From: CBFGTJ01 sp965651815
GTDB taxonomy: Bacteria > Actinomycetota > Acidimicrobiia > Acidimicrobiales > Microtrichaceae
DNA length: 21,073 nt
Assembly (NCBI GenBank): GCA_965651815.1
Contig: CBFGTJ010000035.1
Span: forward strand, 1-21,073
Reading direction: 5' to 3'
The notes beneath the pieces are model-generated. The model was not told the DNA's origin. It worked only from the letters and a program-made list of their open reading frames with translations, and did no database searches. A program made the translations under genes and the position numbers. Every line of letters begins with the position of its first letter. Positions within the stretch are counted from its first letter, which is position 1. This document shows positions 5,609 through 13,278 of the stretch, in pieces.

Positions 5609-8203
5609 ATGGCAGCGAACCCCCCGACCCCTCGTGCACAGCGCTCCGTCCCCGACCGCCCGACGATCGACGGGCTGGAGGACCGCTGGAGCGAGGTATG
5701 GGAGCGGGAGGGCACCTACCGGTTCGACCGGACCGCGGAGCGCTCCGAGGTGTTCTCGATCGACACCCCGCCGCCGACGGTGTCGGGGTCGCTGCACGTC
5801 GGCCACGTGTTCAGCTACACCCACACCGACACCATCGCCCGGTACCGGCGCATGCGCGGCGACGAGGTCTTCTACCCGATGGGGTGGGACGACAACGGGT
5901 TGCCCACGGAGCGGCGCGTCGAGAACTACTTCGGCGTGCTCTGCGACCCCTCGCAGCCCTACCAGCCGGACTTCGAGCCGCCCGCCCAGCCGCCGAAGGA
6001 CCGGCGGGACTTCGTCCCGATCAGCCGGCCGAACTTCATCGAGCTCTGCGAGCGCCTGCTCGAGGTCGACGAGCAGGCGTTCGAGGACCTGTGGCGCCAC
6101 CTCGGCCTGTCGGTCGACTGGTCGCTGACCTACGCGACGGTCAGCGAGCCGGCGCGCCGCGCGTCGCAGCGGGCGTTCCTGCGGAACCTGGCCCGCGGTG
6201 AGGCGTACTCGACGGAGGCGCCGTCGCTGTGGGACGTGACGTTCCAGACCGCGGTCGCGCAGGCCGAGCTCGAGGACCGGGAGCGGCCCGGCGCCTACCA
6301 CCAGCTCGCGTTCCACCGCACCGACGGCGGCGGGGACGTCCTCATCGACACGACCCGCCCCGAGCTGGTGATCAGCTGCGTCGCGCTGGTCGCGCACCCT
6401 GATGACGAGCGCTACCAGCCGCTGTTCGGCACGACGGTCCGCACCCCCGTGTTCGACGTCGAGGTGCCGGTGCTGGCGCACCCGCTCGCCGAGCCCGACA
6501 AGGGCACCGGCATCGCGATGATCTGCACCTTCGGCGACACCACCGACGTGACCTGGTGGCGCGAGCTGGACCTCCCGACCCGCACGGTGATCGGCCGCGA
6601 CGGCCGGTTCCAGGGCGACCCCCCGGAGTGGCTCGAGACCGACCGGGCGCGGGAGCGCTACGGGCGGATCGCGCGCAAGGCCGCGGGCGGCGCCCGGGAG
6701 CAGATGGTCGCCCTGCTGCGCGAGACCGGTGAGCTGGTGGGCGACATCCGCCCGATCCAGCACCCGGTGAAGTTCTACGAGAAGGGCGACAAGCCGCTCG
6801 AGATCGTCACCTCCCGCCAGTGGTACATCCGCAACGGCGGCCGGTCCGAGGAGCTGCGCGACGCGCTGGTGGAGCGCGGCCGCCAGCTGCAGTGGCACCC
6901 GGAGTACATGCGCCACCGCTACGACAACTGGGTGGGCGGCCTCAACGGCGACTGGCTCATCTCGCGGCAGCGCTACTTCGGAGTGCCGTTCCCGGTGTGG
7001 TACCGCCTCGACGACGAGGGCCGGCCGATCCACGACGACCCGATCGTGCCCGACGAGGCGGACCTGCCGATCGACCCCCAGTCGGACTGCCCTCCGGGCT
7101 ACACCGAGGACCAGCGTGGCGTGCCGGGGGGCTTCGTCGGCGACCCGGACATCATGGACACCTGGGCGACGTCGTCGCTCACCCCGCAGATCGCCTGCGG
7201 TTGGGAGGACGACCCGGACCTGTTCGAGCGCACGTTCCCGATGGACCTGCGCCCCCAGGGCCACGACATCATCCGCACCTGGCTGTTCTCGACGGTGGTG
7301 CGCAGCCACTACGAGCACGACCGCGTGCCGTGGGCCCACGCGGTGCTGTCGGGGTGGATCCTCGACCCCGACCGCAAGAAGATGTCGAAGTCGAAGGGCA
7401 ACGTCGTCGTGCCCTCGCACCTGCTCGAGCAGCACGGCGCGGACGGGGTGCGCTACTGGGCGGCCTCGGGCCGGCCGGGTGCCGACACCGCGTTCGACGA
7501 GCAGCAGATGAAGGTCGGGCGCCGCCTCGCGATCAAGCTGCTCAACGCGTCGAAGTTCGCGCTGTCGTTCGGCGAGGGCGGCACGACCCCGTCGGCGGAG
7601 GACGTCACCGAGCCGCTCGACCGGGCGATGCTCGCCGCGCTGGCACAGCTCGTCGACGAGGCCACCGCGGCGTTCGAGGACTTCGACTGGGCCCGCGCCC
7701 TCGAGCGCACCGAGCACTTCTTCTGGCGCTTCTGCGACGACTACCTCGAGCTCGTGAAGGGCCGCGCGTACGAGGGCGAGGGCCCCGGCGCCGCGTCGGC
7801 CCGTGCGTCGCTCGACGCTGCGCTGTCCACCCTCCACCGCCTCCTGGCGCCGTTCCTGCCGTTCACCTGCGAGGAGGTCTGGTCCTGGTGGATGGAGGGC
7901 TCGGTGCACCGTGCGGCGTGGCCCGAGTCCGCCGAGCTGCGAGCCCTCGCGGCCGACGGCGACCCCGCCGCGCTCGAGGTGGCCGGGGCGGTGCTGTCGG
8001 AGCTGCGCGGCGCGAAGTCCGCGGCGAAGGCGTCGATGCGGGCGACCATCGAGTCGGCGATCGTGCGCGACACCGAGGACCGGCTCGCGGTGTTCGACAC
8101 CGTCGCGGCGGACGTCATCGAGGCCGCGAAGGTCCAAGAGTTGCGCACCGAGGTGGCGGACTCGCTGTCGGTCGAGGCGCGCATCGCGCCACCGGCGGGC
8201 TGA
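5609..8203 (+). CDS. valS: Valyl-tRNA synthetase, archaeal/rickettsial-type without C-terminal arm
   Basis: Class I synthetase of 864 aa that charges tRNA-Val. The HIGH motif is HVGH at residues 63-66 (SGSLHVGHVFSYTHTD) and the KMSKS motif is at 591-595 (KKMSKSKGNVV). DWLISRQRYFGVPFPVW and the WATSSLTPQ segment are ValRS/IleRS signatures, and TTRPEL marks the editing domain. The text YPMGWDDNGLPTERRVENY is the version seen in archaeal ValRS, where typical bacterial enzymes have a TDHAGIATQ-type sequence. The protein also ends at the strand pair VADSLSVEARIAPPAG, without the C-terminal coiled-coil arm usual in bacterial ValRS. The ATG at 5609 is preferred, with an in-frame TTG 12 nt upstream. 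The editing-domain aspartate and zinc-binding status were not checked residue by residue. It ends 13 bp from the convergent YkgJ-like gene. Confidence 0.95.
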   Translation: MAANPPTPRAQRSVPDRPTIDGLEDRWSEVWEREGTYRFDRTAERSEVFSIDTPPPTVSGSLHVGHVFSYTHTDTIARYRRMRGDEVFYPMGWDDNGLPTERRVENYFGVLCDPSQPYQPDFEPPAQPPKDRRDFVPISRPNFIELCERLLEVDEQAFEDLWRHLGLSVDWSLTYATVSEPARRASQRAFLRNLARGEAYSTEAPSLWDVTFQTAVAQAELEDRERPGAYHQLAFHRTDGGGDVLIDTTRPELVISCVALVAHPDDERYQPLFGTTVRTPVFDVEVPVLAHPLAEPDKGTGIAMICTFGDTTDVTWWRELDLPTRTVIGRDGRFQGDPPEWLETDRARERYGRIARKAAGGAREQMVALLRETGELVGDIRPIQHPVKFYEKGDKPLEIVTSRQWYIRNGGRSEELRDALVERGRQLQWHPEYMRHRYDNWVGGLNGDWLISRQRYFGVPFPVWYRLDDEGRPIHDDPIVPDEADLPIDPQSDCPPGYTEDQRGVPGGFVGDPDIMDTWATSSLTPQIACGWEDDPDLFERTFPMDLRPQGHDIIRTWLFSTVVRSHYEHDRVPWAHAVLSGWILDPDRKKMSKSKGNVVVPSHLLEQHGADGVRYWAASGRPGADTAFDEQQMKVGRRLAIKLLNASKFALSFGEGGTTPSAEDVTEPLDRAMLAALAQLVDEATAAFEDFDWARALERTEHFFWRFCDDYLELVKGRAYEGEGPGAASARASLDAALSTLHRLLAPFLPFTCEEVWSWWMEGSVHRAAWPESAELRALAADGDPAALEVAGAVLSELRGAKSAAKASMRATIESAIVRDTEDRLAVFDTVAADVIEAAKVQELRTEVADSLSVEARIAPPAG

Positions 8204-8216
8204 GTCCCGCCCGCTC

Positions 8217-8738
8217 CTACCGCGTCGGGCGGCGCTGCACGGCACGGACCGCCACCTCGGTCGGCCGCGCGTCGCCGGCAGCCAGGCGTTCCGCTGCGGC
8301 GTGCAGCTCGTCGAGTCGCCGATGCGACCCCGGCGCGCCCAGGTCGAACCGCCAGCGCTGCACGCGCGCCGCGATGGCAGGTGACTCCGGTTCGACGCCC
8401 GTCGCGGCGAACACCCGGCAGTCGTAGGTGCGGCACGTGCGCGGCCGGCGCTCGTAGATCGTGCAGCCGCGTTCGCCGAGCATCGGGCAGCGGCCGTGCT
8501 CGTCGTAGGGCACCACCACGTGGCCGGGGCGACCCGGGGCGGGGAAGCGCAGCTCCGCGGGCACGGCGGCGAGCGCGTCGGTCTCGTCGGGACCGATGTG
8601 CACGAACTGGCCGGCCTCGCAGCACGCGGTGCACTCGCCGCACGGCACGTCGGCGTCGACCTCGCCGTCGAGGGCCCGCAGCATGCGCTCGTGCCACGCG
8701 ACGAGCTCGCCCGCGTCGAGGGTTCCGTCGTCGACCAC
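8217..8738 (-). CDS. YkgJ-family cysteine-cluster protein (Zn/Fe-chelating type)
   Basis: A 173-aa cytosolic protein with the CxxCxxCC signature of the YkgJ family (Pfam CxxCxCC, annotated as putative zinc- or iron-chelating): C33, C36, C39 and C40. A second cluster has C84, C92, C102 and C107 (RCPMLGERGCTIYERRPRTC), giving eight cysteines in a metal-site pattern. The IYERRPRTCRTYDC text is characteristic of the family. The biochemical role is poorly defined, and binding of an iron-sulfur cluster or zinc is inferred from the cysteines. The start is GTG at 8738-8736, placed 8 nt after a TAGCAT hexamer without a Shine-Dalgarno. It is convergent with valS, with 13 bp between the stops. Confidence 0.88.
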   Translation of the reverse strand: MVDDGTLDAGELVAWHERMLRALDGEVDADVPCGECTACCEAGQFVHIGPDETDALAAVPAELRFPAPGRPGHVVVPYDEHGRCPMLGERGCTIYERRPRTCRTYDCRVFAATGVEPESPAIAARVQRWRFDLGAPGSHRRLDELHAAAERLAAGDARPTEVAVRAVQRRPTR

Positions 8739-8746
8739 GACCGCCG

Positions 8747-8752
8747 ATGCTA
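8747..8752 (-). promoter_or_regulatory. -10 element of the YkgJ-like gene
   Basis: TAGCAT on the minus strand fits TANNNT and lies 8 nt before the GTG start, again a leaderless layout. It sits in the 55-bp gap after the PH-domain gene cluster. Confidence 0.45.
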
Positions 8753-8793
8753 CGGCCGGCCCTCCCCCGCCCGGGCTCGGGCCCGCCCCGTGC

Positions 8794-8967
8794 CTACTCG
8801 TGCACCTCGTCGGCGGAGAGCATCTGCAGGTTCGAGCTCGCCGTGCGGGCGAGGTCGGCGAGCTCGTCCAGCGTCTCGCCGTACACCGCGGTCATCGCAC
8901 GGCCACACCGCTGCCAGATGCCGGCGATGACGACGTCGGCCGGATCGGACACCGGCTGCGGGCTCAC
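8794..8967 (-). CDS. Small hypothetical protein (57 aa)
   Basis: From GTG at 8967-8965 the frame reads VSPQPVSDPADVVIAGIWQR, then CGRAMTAVYGETLDELADLA and a short tail ending SADEVHE. It has no membrane segment and looks mostly helical and acidic towards the end. No family was recognised. It starts 14 nt after the stop of the PH-domain gene, with a weak GGGCCGGG before the start, so it is probably the last cistron of that transcript. Its composition looks like protein rather than the arginine/proline-rich shadow frames of this genome. A single cysteine (C21) is present. Existence is likely but not certain. Confidence 0.6.
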   Translation of the reverse strand: MSPQPVSDPADVVIAGIWQRCGRAMTAVYGETLDELADLARTASSNLQMLSADEVHE

Positions 8968-8981
8968 GGGCCCGGCCCGGC

Positions 8982-9584
8982 TCAGCGCCGGCCGGGGAGG
9001 TCGGCGCGTCGGACCCGGCCCTGCTTGTGGTCCACCATCTCGACGAGGGCCTGGTAGAAGCGGTCGGGGTCCTCGACGTCGTCGATCGCGCGGAAGCCCG
9101 AGCGCTCGTTGGCCGATTCGATGCGGATCGTGGCGGTGCCGGCGAGCCACTGCAGCATCGATTCGCGCCGGGTGATGTCGGTGACCTTCCCCCACGGGAT
9201 GAACTCGGCGTTGCGGTTCAGCACGCCGCTGACGCGCAGGACCCGCAGGTCGGTCAGCACGTAGCGGGTGTACCAGGCCTTCAGCCCCTCCAGCACGAGG
9301 TGGACGGCGAGGGCGAGCACGGCGAGCACCGCGAGCCGGGTGAGCAGCGGCTGGTCGAGCGAGGCGACCGCACCGACCGCGACGACGGCGAGGACGAGCC
9401 ACGGCGCCTGCGCGAGGAGGAAGGCGCGCAGCGACCGCGTCTCGGACAGCACGACCCGCTCGTCGGGCACGAGGTAGGAGTCCACGATGTCGTGGGGGTG
9501 CCACCGCCTCGGCACCTTCCCCGCGGGAGGGGGGACCCTGCGACGGCGCACCACGCGCGGCACACCGGGTCCGTCGGGGGTCAC
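8982..9584 (-). CDS. Bacterial PH-domain membrane protein (YdbS-like)
   Basis: A 200-aa protein. After an arginine/proline-rich cytosolic leader it has the segment DIVDSYLVPDERVVLSETRS, two membrane segments (about residues 58-76 and 80-98) and a bPH2/YdbS-type domain (about 104-187). The domain includes WYTRYVLTDLRVLRVSGVLN, EFIPWGKVTDI, TATIRIESA and a final DPDRFYQALVEMV helix. Proteins of this family (Pfam bPH_2, formerly DUF304) sit in the membrane with the PH-like fold in the cytosol, and their ligand is generally unknown. The start is GTG at 9584-9582, overlapping the stop of the upstream 57-aa gene as GTGA, so translation is probably coupled. A longer upstream frame is open but would run antisense through other genes. 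Confidence 0.85.
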   Translation of the reverse strand: MTPDGPGVPRVVRRRRVPPPAGKVPRRWHPHDIVDSYLVPDERVVLSETRSLRAFLLAQAPWLVLAVVAVGAVASLDQPLLTRLAVLAVLALAVHLVLEGLKAWYTRYVLTDLRVLRVSGVLNRNAEFIPWGKVTDITRRESMLQWLAGTATIRIESANERSGFRAIDDVEDPDRFYQALVEMVDHKQGRVRRADLPGRR

Positions 9585-9754
9585 CCGAAGCTGCCCAGGA
9601 ACTCGGCGACCTTGCCGAGGGCCTCCTGGAGGAACCCTCCGACGTTGCCGAGCACCTGGCCGACGTCCTGGGCGGCCACCGCGGGGTCGCGCCAGATCGC
9701 CAGCACCGTGAAGCCGGCTGCCAGCAGCAGCACCGGCTGCAGCTTCTTGTTCAT
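9581..9754 (-). CDS. Small membrane or secreted protein (57 aa)
   Basis: From ATG at 9754-9752 the protein begins MNKKLQPVLLLAAGFTVLAI: a lysine pair, then one hydrophobic segment (residues 6-21). It ends with a glycine-spaced amphipathic helix (DVGQVLGNVGGFLQEALGKV, then AEFLGSFG). A strong Shine-Dalgarno, GGAGGAG, lies 4 nt before the start and supports the gene. The hydrophobic segment could be a membrane anchor or an uncleaved signal, and AVAAQ after it would allow cleavage. No family was recognised. The stop overlaps the GTG of the PH-domain gene by 4 nt. The upstream 241-bp gap to the divergent GGDEF-EAL gene should hold its promoter. Confidence 0.75.
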   Translation of the reverse strand: MNKKLQPVLLLAAGFTVLAIWRDPAVAAQDVGQVLGNVGGFLQEALGKVAEFLGSFG

Positions 9755-9857
9755 CGCGCTCCTCCACCTTCTCCGGTGGCCTCCGCCACCGACTCCTGCA
9801 GAGGTCGACCCGTTCCGGCCCGCGCGCGACGTACCGGTGAACTCCGTCCGCGGCGAG

Positions 9858-9866
9858 AACGTACCA
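9858..9866 (-). promoter_or_regulatory. Possible extended -10 of the 57-aa/PH cassette
   Basis: TGGTACGTT on the minus strand fits the extended -10 form TGNTANNNT, about 100 nt before the first start codon. A related core, GTACCGGT, occurs 30 bp away (9831-9838) and may be a repeated protein site instead. The evidence is weak. It is the only recognisable signal on this strand in the 9755-9995 gap. Confidence 0.3.
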
Positions 9867-9917
9867 GTCGCCGATCCGCGCCCGGTGGATGCCGGGCGGG
9901 CCCGCGGCGGCGGGTGC

Positions 9918-9946
9918 ATGACGGCACGTCCGGTCGGCCGTATCCT
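9918..9946 (+). promoter_or_regulatory. Promoter of the PAS-GGDEF-EAL gene
   Basis: ATGACG (9918-9923), a 17-bp spacer and TATCCT (9941-9946) match the -35 and -10 elements of a housekeeping promoter at 4 of 6 bases and as TANNNT, respectively. A GGAGGG Shine-Dalgarno follows at 9982-9987, 8 nt before the GTG start. Confidence 0.5.
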
Positions 9947-9995
9947 CAGCAGGCGAGGTCGGCACCCGTCGCCTCGAGCCCGGAGGGAACCCCAC

Positions 9996-12650
9996 GTGAG
10001 TCGTTGGCGTCGTCGGCGTGCTGCCCGCAGTGACGGACACGGGCCCACCCGCCCCGACGGCGGCAAGGTGGCCCCGGCAGCGGCCGTGTTCGACCTGGCA
10101 CCCGCCACGCCCTTCGACACGGGGCAGGCCACCAACGGCCACCGGCCCGGGAACGCACCGCTGGACGCCCCGGCGGGCGGGGTACCCCCCGGACCCTCGC
10201 AACCACCCCAGCCGGCGGAGCGCTCGCAGCCGGCAGAGCGCTCGCAGCGGGCAGAGTGGTCGCAGCCGGCCCAGCGCTCGCAGCCGCCGGCCGAACCACT
10301 GGCTCCCGTGGTGGCGCCGGAGGTGGTGCGCCCCGATCTCGACGCCGTGCGCGGCGACTACGACGACGCGCTCGCCGCGGCCGGGGTCGTGCTGGTCCAG
10401 CAGGTCGCGCCCGGGATCGACCGCTACCACGTCTCCCGCTCGGTGACCGCGGTGCTCGGCTGGGACCCCACCGCCTTCCTGCGCGACGGCGCGCTCCGCA
10501 GCGTCGTGCACCCCGCCGACCTGCCCACCTTCGACGAGCACCTCCCGGTCGGCCCGACGGACCCGGTGGACCCCTGGGTCGACGCGACCGTCGACGACGC
10601 CACCGTCATCGACCTGACCGGTCGCCCCACCACCGCGGGGGCCGCCCCGGGGACCGCCCGACCCGCGCACCGCGGCCAGCTCCCGCCCGGGGAACCGGCG
10701 CCGGCGGTCCGGTTCCGCAGCGCCGCCGGGCAATGGCGGCACCTCCAGCTGCGGGTCAGCGCACCCCGCGGCCCGCAGGAGCCGCTGCGCGCGTCGCTCG
10801 TCGACGTCACCGCCGAGGAGCACGCACGCGTCGCGTCACGCCGCTTCGCGGAGCTCGTCGAGCACGACCCGTCCGCGTGCATGGTGCTCGAGTTCCTCGA
10901 CCGCTCCGACCTCACCTCGCTCGTGATCCGCTCGGCCAACCGCGCCGCGCACCGGATGTTCGACCTCGACCGCCGCGTGGTGGACGGCACGCCCATCGGC
11001 GAGGTGCTCGGCGAGGCGTCCGCGCAGCTCATCCGCCACGCCCTGTTCGACGTGTGCCACACCGGCCAGTCGATGACCGCGGAGCGCCTGTCGCTCGGTG
11101 AGGTGCGCGGCACCTACCTCGACCTCCGGGTCGACCGCCTGAGCGACGGGACCCTCGGCATGACCGTCACGGACGTGACCGGCACGGTCGCGCTCGAGGA
11201 GCGGCTGCGGCACCAGGCGTCCCACGACGCGCTCACGGGCCTGCCCAACCGGGCGCTGCTGGAGGAGCGGCTCGGCTCGGCCGTCGCCGCGGCCACCCCC
11301 GACGCGCCGCTCGCGCTGGTCGTGGTCGACATCGCACGCCTCCGCGAGCTGAACGAGCACCTCGGCCTGCACCTCGGCGACCAGCTGCTCGTGGAGATCG
11401 GCCGTCGCCTCGTGCGGGAGGTCCGCGGTGCGGCGGTCGTGTCGCGCCTCGGAGGCGACGAGTTCGCCGTCCTCACCCTGAAGTGCACCAGCGTGGGCGA
11501 GGCGCGCGAGCGGGCCGCTGCGGTCCGCGAGGTCCTCTCCCGGCCCTTCGACGTCAACGGCGAGCTCGTCGAGTGCCGCACCGACATCGGCGTGGCGCTC
11601 GCGCCCGCGCACGCCGAGGACGGCCGGGGCCTGCTGCGGGCAGCGCAGGACGCGCTGGACGTCGCCAAGCGGGACGGGAGCGGCTACGCCGTCTACGAGC
11701 CGTCGGGGGAACCGACGTCGATCAGCCGGCTCTCGCTCCTCGCCGAGCTGCGCCAGGGCCTGGCCAACCAGGACCTCGAGCTGCACTACCAGCCGGTCGT
11801 CGACCTCCGCACCGGCCGCGTCGCGAAGGTCGAGGCGGTCCTGCGCTGGCAGGCCGACAGCGCACCGTCGCGACTGCCGCTCGAGTTCCTCGAGCTGGCC
11901 GAGCAGTCCGGCCTCATCCGTCCGCTGACCCGCTGGGTGGTGGGCGAGGTCGCCCGCGCCGCCCGGCACCTCGCGGAGCTGTCGTCGCCGCTGGTCGTCG
12001 CGACGGACCTGTCCGCCCGCAACCTGCTCGACACCGAGGTCGAGGCGTTCCTCACGCACCTGATCGGTTCCGGCGAGCTGCCGGTCGACCTCGTCGAGGT
12101 GGAGCTCGCCGAGACCGAGCTGATGGACGACCCCGGACGCTCCGAGGAGGCCATCGCCCGCCTGCACGGGGCGGGGCTGCGGTTCGTCGTGGACGAGTTC
12201 GGCACCGGGTACACGTCGCTGTCGACGATGCAGCAGCTCGCGGTCGACGGGCTCAAGATCGACGCCAGCTTCGTCTCGGCGATCACCCGGGACCCGTCGG
12301 ACGCGGCGATCGTCCGCTCGACCGTCGAGCTGGCGCACGAGGTCGGCCTGGTCGTCGCCGCCGACGGCGTCACCGACGTGGAGACGCTGTCGATGCTCGC
12401 CTCGTTCGGGTGCGACCTGGCCCAGGGCCCGCACCTGTCCGGGGCGGTCACCCTCGACGAGCTGCCACGCCGCGTCGCGGAGCTGGAAGCGGCGGTGCGG
12501 GGCTGGCTCGGCTCGGTCGACGCGGCGCCGCTGGCGGGGCGGCCGGCGGACCGGGTCGGTCAGGTGGCGGCGGCGCCGGTCCGCTCGGACCAGGCGCGCT
12601 CGAGCACCCCGACCAGCGCCGCGGGGGGCTGGGCACCCGACACGCCGTAG
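9996..12650 (+). CDS. PAS-PAS-GGDEF-EAL cyclic di-GMP protein with degenerate EAL
   Basis: An 884-aa protein from GTG 9996 with a clear GGAGGG ribosome site. After a basic N-terminus and a Pro/Gln-rich linker containing a hexapeptide repeat (about residues 72-95) come PAS1 (about 110-240), PAS2 (about 275-385), GGDEF (about 405-570) and EAL (about 585-840). No membrane segment is seen, so it is likely a cytosolic sensor. The GGDEF site is intact: GGDEF at 486-490, metal-site D445, N of ELNE and GLHLGD. It should act as a diguanylate cyclase. The inhibitory site is missing (RGAA instead of RxxD). The EAL domain deviates at conserved catalytic positions: EAV for EAL (613-615), DLS for NLS (D671), DE for DD (733-734) and ADGVT for AEGVE (D790, T793). 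Phosphodiesterase activity is doubtful. The last 30 or so codons overlap the convergent DsbA-like gene. Confidence 0.92.
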   Translation: MSRWRRRRAARSDGHGPTRPDGGKVAPAAAVFDLAPATPFDTGQATNGHRPGNAPLDAPAGGVPPGPSQPPQPAERSQPAERSQRAEWSQPAQRSQPPAEPLAPVVAPEVVRPDLDAVRGDYDDALAAAGVVLVQQVAPGIDRYHVSRSVTAVLGWDPTAFLRDGALRSVVHPADLPTFDEHLPVGPTDPVDPWVDATVDDATVIDLTGRPTTAGAAPGTARPAHRGQLPPGEPAPAVRFRSAAGQWRHLQLRVSAPRGPQEPLRASLVDVTAEEHARVASRRFAELVEHDPSACMVLEFLDRSDLTSLVIRSANRAAHRMFDLDRRVVDGTPIGEVLGEASAQLIRHALFDVCHTGQSMTAERLSLGEVRGTYLDLRVDRLSDGTLGMTVTDVTGTVALEERLRHQASHDALTGLPNRALLEERLGSAVAAATPDAPLALVVVDIARLRELNEHLGLHLGDQLLVEIGRRLVREVRGAAVVSRLGGDEFAVLTLKCTSVGEARERAAAVREVLSRPFDVNGELVECRTDIGVALAPAHAEDGRGLLRAAQDALDVAKRDGSGYAVYEPSGEPTSISRLSLLAELRQGLANQDLELHYQPVVDLRTGRVAKVEAVLRWQADSAPSRLPLEFLELAEQSGLIRPLTRWVVGEVARAARHLAELSSPLVVATDLSARNLLDTEVEAFLTHLIGSGELPVDLVEVELAETELMDDPGRSEEAIARLHGAGLRFVVDEFGTGYTSLSTMQQLAVDGLKIDASFVSAITRDPSDAAIVRSTVELAHEVGLVVAADGVTDVETLSMLASFGCDLAQGPHLSGAVTLDELPRRVAELEAAVRGWLGSVDAAPLAGRPADRVGQVAAAPVRSDQARSSTPTSAAGGWAPDTP
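10209..10280 (+). repeat. 18-bp in-frame tandem repeat, four copies
   Basis: Four 18-bp units, based on CAGCCGGCGGAGCGCTCG, lie head to tail, followed by a partial fifth (CAGCCG). Copies 1 and 2 differ at one base, while copies 3 and 4 carry more changes. The unit encodes QPAERS-type hexapeptides in the linker between the N-terminus and PAS1, so copy-number changes would keep the frame. Confidence 0.85.
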
Positions 12651-13216
12651 CGGCCGTCGACGACGAAGAACGGCACGCCCGAGATGCCCTGTTGGTGGGC
12701 CCACCGCTCGTCCGCGCGCACCGCCTCGGCGTAGCGGTCGCCGGCGAGCACCTCGCGCACCTCGGCCTCGTCGAGGCCGACCTCCACCGCGAGCGAGGCC
12801 AGCGCCTCGTGGTCCGACACCGGGACGCCCTCGACGAACGACGCCCGGTCGAGGCGCGCCTTGAGCGCGCCCTGCAGGCCGCGGTCGAGGGCGAGGTGCA
12901 GCAACCGGTGCGCGTCGAACGTGTTCCCCGGGTGCGCTTCTTCGAGGTTGCACTCCAGGCCCTCGCCGCGGGCGACGGCCTCGACCCGCTCGACCATCTC
13001 GAGCACCTGCTCCGCCGGCATGCGCTTGCTGGCGGCGAGGTGCTCGACGGTCGTGACCGACTCGTCGGAAGGCGGTGCGGAGGGGTCGAGCTCGAAGGAT
13101 CGCCAGACGACCTCGACCTCGTCGCCGTGGTCGAACTGCTCGAGCGCCTGCTCGAGGCGACGGGCGCCGATGTAGCACCAGGGACAGATGACGTCGACGA
13201 AGACCTCCACGCGCAT
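12560..13216 (-). CDS. DsbA-family thiol oxidoreductase, FrnE-like
   Basis: A 218-aa thioredoxin-fold protein with a CPWC active site at residues 11-14 (VICPWCYIGARRLEQAL), an inserted helical domain and the cis-proline loop GVPFFVVDGRYGVSGAQ. This is the pattern of FrnE/DsbA-like cytosolic disulfide oxidoreductases or isomerases; there is no signal peptide. The ATG at 13216-13214 begins MRVEVFVDVICPWC, the normal family start. The upstream context is GGTTGGGGCCACC, a poor ribosome site. The gene follows the acyl-CoA ligase by 62 bp on the same strand, without an evident promoter between, so co-transcription is plausible. Its 3' end runs 91 bp into the GGDEF-EAL gene on the other strand. Confidence 0.93.
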   Translation of the reverse strand: MRVEVFVDVICPWCYIGARRLEQALEQFDHGDEVEVVWRSFELDPSAPPSDESVTTVEHLAASKRMPAEQVLEMVERVEAVARGEGLECNLEEAHPGNTFDAHRLLHLALDRGLQGALKARLDRASFVEGVPVSDHEALASLAVEVGLDEAEVREVLAGDRYAEAVRADERWAHQQGISGVPFFVVDGRYGVSGAQPPAALVGVLERAWSERTGAAAT

Positions 13217-13278
13217 GGTGGCCCCAACCACCGACCGGGCTGCCCCATTCCGCGGCCGGGGCGGGGGCGCGCCCGGGC

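Noticed and set aside
5534..8245. 900-codon minus-strand open frame
   Set aside because: It lies opposite valS, which has full synthetase motifs. The reverse frame is a high-GC codon-bias shadow without motifs.
9755..9900. Protein-like minus-strand text (DWYVLAADGVHRYVARGPER) upstream of the 57-aa gene
   Set aside because: It has no start codon with a ribosome site and runs on from antisense of the GGDEF-EAL gene. The GGAGGAG before 9754 marks the true start.
10836..13178. 780-codon minus-strand open frame
   Set aside because: It is opposite the GGDEF-EAL gene and partly out of frame with the DsbA-like gene, with no recognisable domain.
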